DNA of 64,000 nt from Xenopus tropicalis (Eukaryota > Chordata > Amphibia > Anura > Pipidae): assembly GCF_000004195.4 (NCBI RefSeq), contig NC_030686.2:45894961-45958960 (forward strand), given 5' to 3'. This document shows positions 59,001-64,000 of this stretch, piece after piece. Both the position numbers and the translations under genes were made by a program. A model generated the notes under the pieces. That model did not search any database. It was not told the DNA's origin and saw only the letters and a list, made by a program, of their open reading frames with translations. The first letter of the stretch is position 1. Each line of letters opens with the position of its first letter.

Positions 59001-62000
59001 GATTCTTTACGAATTTTTCGGATCCAATACGATTTTTGCGTAAAAACGCGAGTTTTCCTATCCATTACGAAAATTGCGTAAAAAGTTGCGCATTTTGCGT
59101 AGCGTTAAAACTTACGCGAAAAGTTGCGCATTTTTCGCGTAAGTTTTAACGCTACGAAAAATGCACAACTTTTTACGCAACTTTCGTAATGGATACGAAA
59201 AACTCGCGTTTTTACGCAAAAATCGTATTGGTAACGAAAAATTCGTACAGAATCCGAAAAAATCGCAAAACATACGAAAAAGTCGCAAAATGTTCGTTTT
59301 CAAGTCGGAACTTTTCCAATTCGGGTCGGATTCGTGGGTTAGTAAATCAGCCCCTAAAAGTTAATCTCAAGGTGAACAACCCATTTAAGGGTGCACTGAT
59401 TTTAGCTTCCTCTTGTAGAAATGGGCGTTTTTTTTTAGAGTCTAACTACACACAACAATCTCCACTCACCTTTACCTATACCGGGGCATTCGGCTGCAGA
59501 AAGCACTGAGATAAAAGTCCCACCTCCACAGAGTTTTTCATTTGAACCGATTAGATCTGCATCACACATGTAAATATCCGAGTCATCCGTCGTCAGATTT
59601 GTTAGCGTCACTGTAAAATCCCGACTCCACCCCGACAATAACAGACTTTGCCTGTAATCTGGTTCCTTGCTGGTTGTATTGGTTTTATTAATATATATTA
59701 TTTTCCTGAAACGCCTCAGTAGATGCACCCCATGGATATCCTTTTCCGACGTGACTTGGCACGTAATACTGACAGATCCTCCTGGCAGAACTACAGCAAA
59801 TTGTGGAGTTTGCCTTATACCAATAACTGAATTTTCTGAAAAGGAAAATGGCAACACTTGTTTACTCAAAATAAGTACAAAAAAACATTAATTCTCCAGC
59901 ATAGTTATTTAGTCACTGCTCCATGCCGTACAGATAGCTGTGTCTGTCACTCCCAAATGCCCATTGGCTCCCAGCACTCATTTGTTAATGACATGCTGTG
60001 AGACAAAAGTGCATTCGGTTTTCAGTACCTACAGGGTAAAAAAAAAATTAAAAAAAAAATGACCGCACCCATTTTTGTGACTGCACCCCCTAAATACCAC
60101 TCCCATTTTACAAAATTTGGGTTTTGGGGTCTTGCTTTATGTGTTTTCAAAAAATTGTTTCTAAGGGGCCCATTCATTAAACCACGATTTTTCGCCAATT
60201 AAAAGCACGATTGGAAAAAATTCAGAGTAACCACGATAATTTCTGATGTGCGAAAATTACGCATAAATTCTTTTTTTGGTCATACGATCCAAAAGTCACA
60301 ACATTTTTATATCCGAATGATCGTAAATGACGCAAAAACCTTTCTGGCTTTAAACTTCAATGCATGATTTTGGAAGCCTCCCATAGGGCTCAATGGCACT
60401 CTGCAGCTCCAACCCGGCCCAAGGAAAGTCTCCCATAGGGCTCAATGGCACTCTGCAGCTCCAACCCCCAAGGAAGTCCCAAGGCTCAATGGCCTCTGCA
60501 GCCCAACCCGGCCCAAGGAAGTCTCCCATAGGGCTCAATGGCACTCTGCAGCTCCAACCCGGCCCAAGGAAAGTCTCCCATAGGGCTCAATCGGCACTCT
60601 GCAGCTCCAACCCGGCCCAAGGAAAGTCTCCCATAGGGCTCAATGGCACTCTGCAGCTCCAACCCGGCCCAAGGAAAGTCACCCATAGGGCTCAATGGCA
60701 CTCTGCAGCTCCAACCCGGCCCAAGGAAAGTCTCCCATAGGGCTCAATGGCGCTCTGCAGCTCCAACCCGGCCAAGGAAAGTCTCCCATAGGGCTCAATG
60801 GCACTCTGCAGCTCCAACCCCCGGAAAGTCTCCCATAGGGCTCAATGGCGCTCTGCAGCTCCAACCCGGCCCAAGGAAAGTCTCCCATAGGGCTCAATGG
60901 CGCTCTGCAGCTCCAACCCGGCCCAAGGAAAGTCTCCCATAGGGCTCAATGGCACTCTGCAGCTCCAACCCGGCCCAAGGAAAGTCTCCCATAGGGCTCA
61001 ATGGCGCTCTGCAGCTCCAACCCGGCCCAAGGAAAGTCTCCCATAGGGCTCAATGGCGCTCTGCAGCTCCAACCCGGCCCAAGGAAAGTCTCCCATAGGG
61101 CTCAATGGCGCTCTGCAGCTCCAACCCGGCCCAAGGAAAGTCTCCCATAGGGCTCAATGGCGCTCTGCAGCTCCAACCCGGCCCAAGGAAAGTCTCCCAT
61201 AGGGCTCAATGGCGCTCTGCAGCTCCAACCCGGCCCAAGGAAAGTCTCCCATAGGGCTCAATGGCGCTCTGCAGCTCCAACCCGGCCCAAGGAAAGTCTC
61301 CCATAGGGCTCAATGGCGCTCTGCAGCTCCAACCCGGCCCAAGGAAAGTCTCCCATAGGGCTCAATGGCGCTCTGCAGCTCAACCCGGCCCAAGGAAAGT
61401 CTCCCATAGGGCTCAATGGCACTCTGCAGCTCCAACCCGGCCCAAGGAAAAGTCTCCCATAGGGCTCAATGGCACTCTGCAGCTCCAACCCGGCCCAAGG
61501 AAAGTCTCCCATAGGGCTCAATGGCACTCTGCAGCTCCAACCCGGCCCAAGGAAAGTCTCCCATAGGGCTCAATGGCACTCTGCAGCTCCAACCCGGCCC
61601 AAGGAAAGTCTCCCATAGGGCTCAATGGCACTCTGCAGCTCCAACCCGGCCCAAGGAAAGTCTCCCATAGGGCTCAATGGCACTCTGCAGCTCCAACCCG
61701 GCCCAAGGAAAGTCTCCCATAGGGCTCAATGGCACTCTGCAGCTCCAACCCGGCCCAAGGAAAGTCTCCCATAGGGCTCAATGGCACTCTGCAGCTCCAA
61801 CCCGGCCCAAGGAAAGTCTCCCATAGGGCTCAATGGCACTCTGCAGCTCCAACCCGGCCCAAGGAAAGTCTCCCATAGGGCTCAATGGCACTCTGCAGCT
61901 CCAACCCGGCCCAAGGAAAGTCTCCCATAGGGCTCAATGGCACTCTGCAGCTCCAACCCGGCCCAAGGAAAGTCTCCCATAGGGCTCAATGGCACTCTGC

Positions 62001-63427
62001 AGCTCCAAACCCGGCCCAAGGAAAGTCTCCCATAGGGCTCAATGGCACTCTGCAGCTCCAACCCGGCCCAAGGAAAGTCTCCCATAGGGCTCAATGGCAC
62101 TCTGCAGCTCCAACCCGGCCCAAGGAAAGTCTCCCATAGGGCTCAATGGCACTCTGCAGCTCCAACCCGGCCCAAGGAAAGTCTCCCATAGGGCTCAATG
62201 GCACTCTTCAGCTCCAACCCGGCCCAAGGAAAGTCACGATACAGAAGCAACATTACCGGTGATGTTGGCTTGCACACTATAATAAATATGCCCCTACCTG
62301 TAACCTGGGATAGTTTGGCCTTGTGGTGAAGGCCATTTGTATTGGATCAAATAATAATGCCTTTTCCTCCAGACTCAAATGGAGGTCTCTGGGCCTCTGT
62401 TCTTTCCTGTGTTCCCAAATTATTGTTTTAAACTTTCTCTAATGTATTTATGTATTAATGTTCTCTCAAGTGCCTCTTCTCTGGAGAAAACATTTAATAG
62501 GATCTATGTAGTGGAATTAGGGCTCTTACACATGGATTTCTCCAGAATTCCACCGCAGGGGAGCGCAGGACAAAACACAACCTAGTCTTCCTAATTGACC
62601 TGTACTGACACAGACCATACCTCCCAACTGTCCCAATTTTAACAGCTCAGCCTGCAGTCCCGGATTCTAACTGAAAAGTCCCTCATTTACCTTTCATCTC
62701 CTGCACTGAATGCCAAAAAAAGATACAAAGTTTCTCAAATTTAATTAAATCAGTAGCTTAACAAACTTAAGAAGCAACCCCTGCACTATATATTTTATTA
62801 TAATTTTTATAATATTTTATTAATTGTAACTAATAAGCTAAACAGGTCTCTTGGGGGAACTAAGACTAGCAACTTAAAGGCCAATTTAACCTTTTTTAGC
62901 AAAACTGTAATAACACATAAAACAAGACCCGAAAACCCCCAGAAATGTGTTCAAACTTTAAATGGCCTGCCAAATTTTGTAAAAATGGGAGTGGTATTTA
63001 GGGGCATGGTCGCAAAAAAATGGGAGTGGTCCAAAAAATGTTGCCACGCTACATGCACCATTTCTTTTAGTCCCTCTTTACATTTTTCAAATGTTGGTAG
63101 GTATGACACAGACTAAGGCTACAGCCTGGGTGCAGCCACACGAAGCGGATTTCAGCGCCAGAGAGTGTGAGTATGTATTTCACACTGAAATCCACTCCAC
63201 CTGTCTGCACCCAGGGCACCCATCTGTCTTTCACCCTTCTGCAGGTGAAATAATCACAGTATATCCAAGTAATTTCCCCTATTCCAGTTGTTTTCTCCTT
63301 TAACATGTACATTAACATTCTGCTAATGGATTTAATGAGATGAAAGTAGTTAGTAATACATACCAGTGAAACAGTTTGCTGAAGCCAGCGAGAAACTGCA
63401 GACGTGCAGCAAAAGGAGAAGCAACAT
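56030..63427 (-). CDS. cd7: CD7-like single-V-set immunoglobulin receptor with YMDM tail (gene 2)
   Basis: Coding exons read on the minus strand are 63427-63364, 59835-59470, 57714-57620 and 56152-56030, giving 648 nt and 215 residues. All junctions have GT/AG sites and matching phases (1, 1, 0). Residues 1-21 are a leucine-rich signal peptide. Residues about 23-138 are a V-set domain with Cys47 and Cys112, extra cysteines at 124 and 138, N-glycosylation sites (NKT, NTT, NLT) and no strand-C tryptophan (HLLRRF instead). Residues 151-175 are the membrane helix. The 40-residue tail carries YMDM at 192-195, then TLTRRNTMS. Human CD7, as I recall it, has V-Q-Q-S-P before the domain and a tail of YEDMSHSRCNTLS, so both ends align. 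CD7 is a T/NK-cell surface receptor whose YxxM motif recruits PI3K; the same role here is inference. The tandem neighbour at 38894-43078 has the same exon plan. A CD28-family origin is the main alternative, but the MYPPPY motif is absent. Confidence 0.78.
56461..57417. mobile_element. TTAA element in intron 3 of gene 2, with nested MITE
   Basis: TTAAAGGGGACCTGTCACCC and GGGTGACATGTCTCCATTAA form the terminal repeats. The element at 56815-57322 interrupts it. Confidence 0.7.
56815..57322. mobile_element. Palindromic MITE with TACCGTATTTTTCGG ends
   Basis: TACCGTATTTTTCGGACCAT and GGTCCGAAAAATACGGTA are perfect inverted ends. A large inner palindrome (56906-57018 against 57019-57126) has arms with CGTGTGGTCTCCGCAGGGCC and ends in a CGCATGCGC core. 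The right end shows a duplicated GGTGCGTCTTATGGTCC. Confidence 0.8.
57867..58160 (+). mobile_element. MITE of the GTGTATGGCCACC family in intron 2 of gene 2
   Basis: GGTCATACAAGCACCAATAG to ACGTGTATGACCACCTTA, with the same internal order as the 26015 copy (GACGAGACGACCGATATCGC, GGGCTGAATCGTCAGG). Confidence 0.7.
58512..59388 (+). mobile_element. T2-type MITE split by a palindromic Harbinger-type MITE
   Basis: The left part begins CTAAAGGGGTGGTTCAAC and carries the whole family order up to CTACATCATACTAA; the last 34 bp (AAGTTAATCTCAAGGTGAAC and on to TTTAA) follow the nested element. Confidence 0.78.
58896..59354. mobile_element. 459-bp near-perfect palindromic MITE, TAA target duplication
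   Basis: GGGGCTGATTTACTTACCCA and GGGTTAGTAAATCAGCCCC are the ends. TAA is duplicated (58893-58895, 59355-59357), which suits PIF/Harbinger. Almost the entire element is one hairpin, with runs such as TTACGCGAAAAGTTGCGCAT near the centre (about 59115). Confidence 0.85.
60164..62295. mobile_element. TIR element with an internally expanded 52-bp array, intron 1 of gene 2
   Basis: AGGGGCCCATTCATTAAACC on the left and AATAAATATGCCCCT on the right are imperfect inverted repeats. The left unique part (CACGATTTTTCGCCAATT) is typical of Xenopus MITEs with CGATTTTTCG words. The interior is the 52-bp array. Confidence 0.6.
60372..62236. repeat. 52-bp minisatellite, about 36 copies
   Basis: The unit is GGAAAGTCTCCCATAGGGCT plus CAATGGCRCTCTGCAGCTCC plus AACCCGGCCCAA. 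The first units (60372-60640) have indels, later ones are almost uniform. A CGCTCT variant dominates from about 60750 to 61380 and a CACTCT variant elsewhere. Periodic open frames on both strands are artefacts. It lies in intron 1 of CD7-like gene 2. Confidence 0.97.
62616..63105. mobile_element. hAT-type MITE with perfect 8-bp target duplication, intron 1 of gene 2
   Basis: CATACCTCCCAACTGTCCC at the left and AATGTTGGTAGGTATG at the right; ACACAGAC flanks it at 62608-62615 and 63106-63113. Related pieces occur at about 32115, 38460-38590 and 60056-60145. Confidence 0.88.
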
Positions 63428-63558
63428 GTTTATTCCCCCAGGCTGCGCCTTGTCACTGTGGTTGTAACGCCTGGGGAGGGGACTATATGCTGTGAATTAA
63501 CTGCCCCCTCTCCACCCACAAGGAACCTTACTCGAGTATCCTGTCTATTTTCTCTCTG
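63428..63558 (-). promoter_or_regulatory. Proximal upstream region of CD7-like gene 2
   Basis: Only about 130 bp separate the start codon from a T2-type MITE that begins at 63559, so the 5' UTR and core promoter must lie here or inside the MITE. A TGTGGTT motif at 63457-63463 fits the RUNX consensus, which is common in T-cell gene promoters. No convincing TATA box is visible. The transcription start site is unknown. Confidence 0.3.
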
Positions 63559-63966
63559 TTAAAGGGGAGGTTCGCCTTTTAGTTAACGTTTAGTGTGTTA
63601 TAGAAAGGCCAATTCTAAGCAACTTTTCAGTCTTTGTTATTATTTTTTTTATTGTTTTGAATAATGTGCCACTCTTCCAACTTCCAAATGGGGGTCACTG
63701 ACCCCGGCAGCCTAAAAACTTTTGCTCAGTCAGGCCACAATTTCATTATTATTGTTACTTTTTATGACTTATTTTTCTATTCAGGTTCTCTCCTATAAAT
63801 ATACCAGTCTGTCATTCAAACCAGTCCCTGGTTGCTAAGGCAAAACTGCTGAAATTCCTAACTGGAGAGTTGCTAAAATAATAAAAAACAAAGACCAGTT
63901 CCAAATTCATAATGTTACTCTCTACATTATACTATAAGTTAACTCAAAGGGGAACAACCCCTTTAA
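63559..63966 (+). mobile_element. T2-type MITE, complete, upstream of gene 2
   Basis: TTAAAGGGGAGGTTCGCC to GGGGAACAACCCCTTTAA, with all internal family blocks in order. It is about 130 bp from the gene 2 start codon and may contribute to the promoter. Confidence 0.88.
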
Positions 63967-64000
63967 AGGAACTGTAACACAAAAAAATGTTTTAAAGTAA
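63963..64000 (+). mobile_element. Start of another TTAA MITE, cut by window end
   Basis: TTAAAGGAACTGTAACAC matches the start of the 54990-55415 family and shares its TTAA with the preceding element. Confidence 0.7.

Noticed and set aside
60350..62282. Repeating frames such as ALCSSNPAQGKSPIGLNG
   Set aside because: Translations of the 52-bp array in intron 1 of gene 2; not coding.
56030..63427. CD28-family assignment for the receptor
   Set aside because: YMDM and a stalk cysteine recall CD28, but there is no MYPPPY motif, and the N-terminal strand and the NT-[LM]-S tail spacing fit CD7 better.

Overview
This window is vertebrate genomic DNA, almost certainly from a frog of the genus Xenopus (X. 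tropicalis more likely than X. laevis, but I cannot separate them). The reasons are the AT-rich, repeat-saturated background, the many short elements that begin TTAAAGG and end CCTTTAA on TTAA targets (T2 / Kolobok-type), the hAT-type elements with CAGNGATCCCCAACC ends, the elements ending in a GTGTATGGCCACCTTT-like motif, a DIRS1-type tyrosine-recombinase retrotransposon, CR1-like LINE 3' ends and Penelope-like pieces. There are no bacterial-style operons. Most of the short open frames are chance or repeat-derived.

Only two host protein-coding genes can be supported, both on the minus strand and in tandem: a four-exon gene at 38894-43078 and a four-exon gene at 56030-63427. They share exon lengths and phases: a 64-nt signal-peptide exon, one V-set immunoglobulin exon, a transmembrane exon and a cytoplasmic-tail exon. 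The V domains lack the usual strand-C tryptophan. The tail of the 56030-63427 gene carries YMDM followed by T-x-x-R-x-N-T-[LM]-S spacing, the pattern of the PI3K-binding tail of mammalian CD7. I call both CD7-like receptors. The first gene has a longer, divergent tail that still has a YxxM motif.

Layout: 1-796, 82-bp minisatellite; 1-36 kb, intergenic DNA packed with MITEs and minisatellites (3.6-4.2 kb, 6.7-7.4 kb, 10.9-12.2 kb, 19.4-20.0 kb, 21.3-23.2 kb, 29.9-30.4 kb), a CpG-rich candidate bidirectional promoter at 23.62-23.84 kb, a Penelope-like fragment at 28.3-29.0 kb and an apparently identical 919-bp tandem duplication at 31.8-33.6 kb; 36.2-37.2 kb, a foldback element; 37.7-38.7 kb, a hAT-like element with a G-rich array; 38.9-43.1 kb, CD7-like gene 1; 43.3-44.7 kb, a broken CR1-like LINE with a hAT element inside it; 46.2-51.8 kb, a decayed DIRS1-like element with gag, RT/RNase H and tyrosine-recombinase remnants, itself hit by an 807-bp insertion that carries a well-formed hammerhead ribozyme; 56.0-63.4 kb, CD7-like gene 2, with a 52-bp VNTR of about 36 copies in intron 1.

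Two themes stand out beyond the genes. Several minisatellites lie inside terminal-inverted-repeat transposons and appear to be expanded internal segments of them. Nested insertions with readable target-site duplications give a relative order of transposition events.
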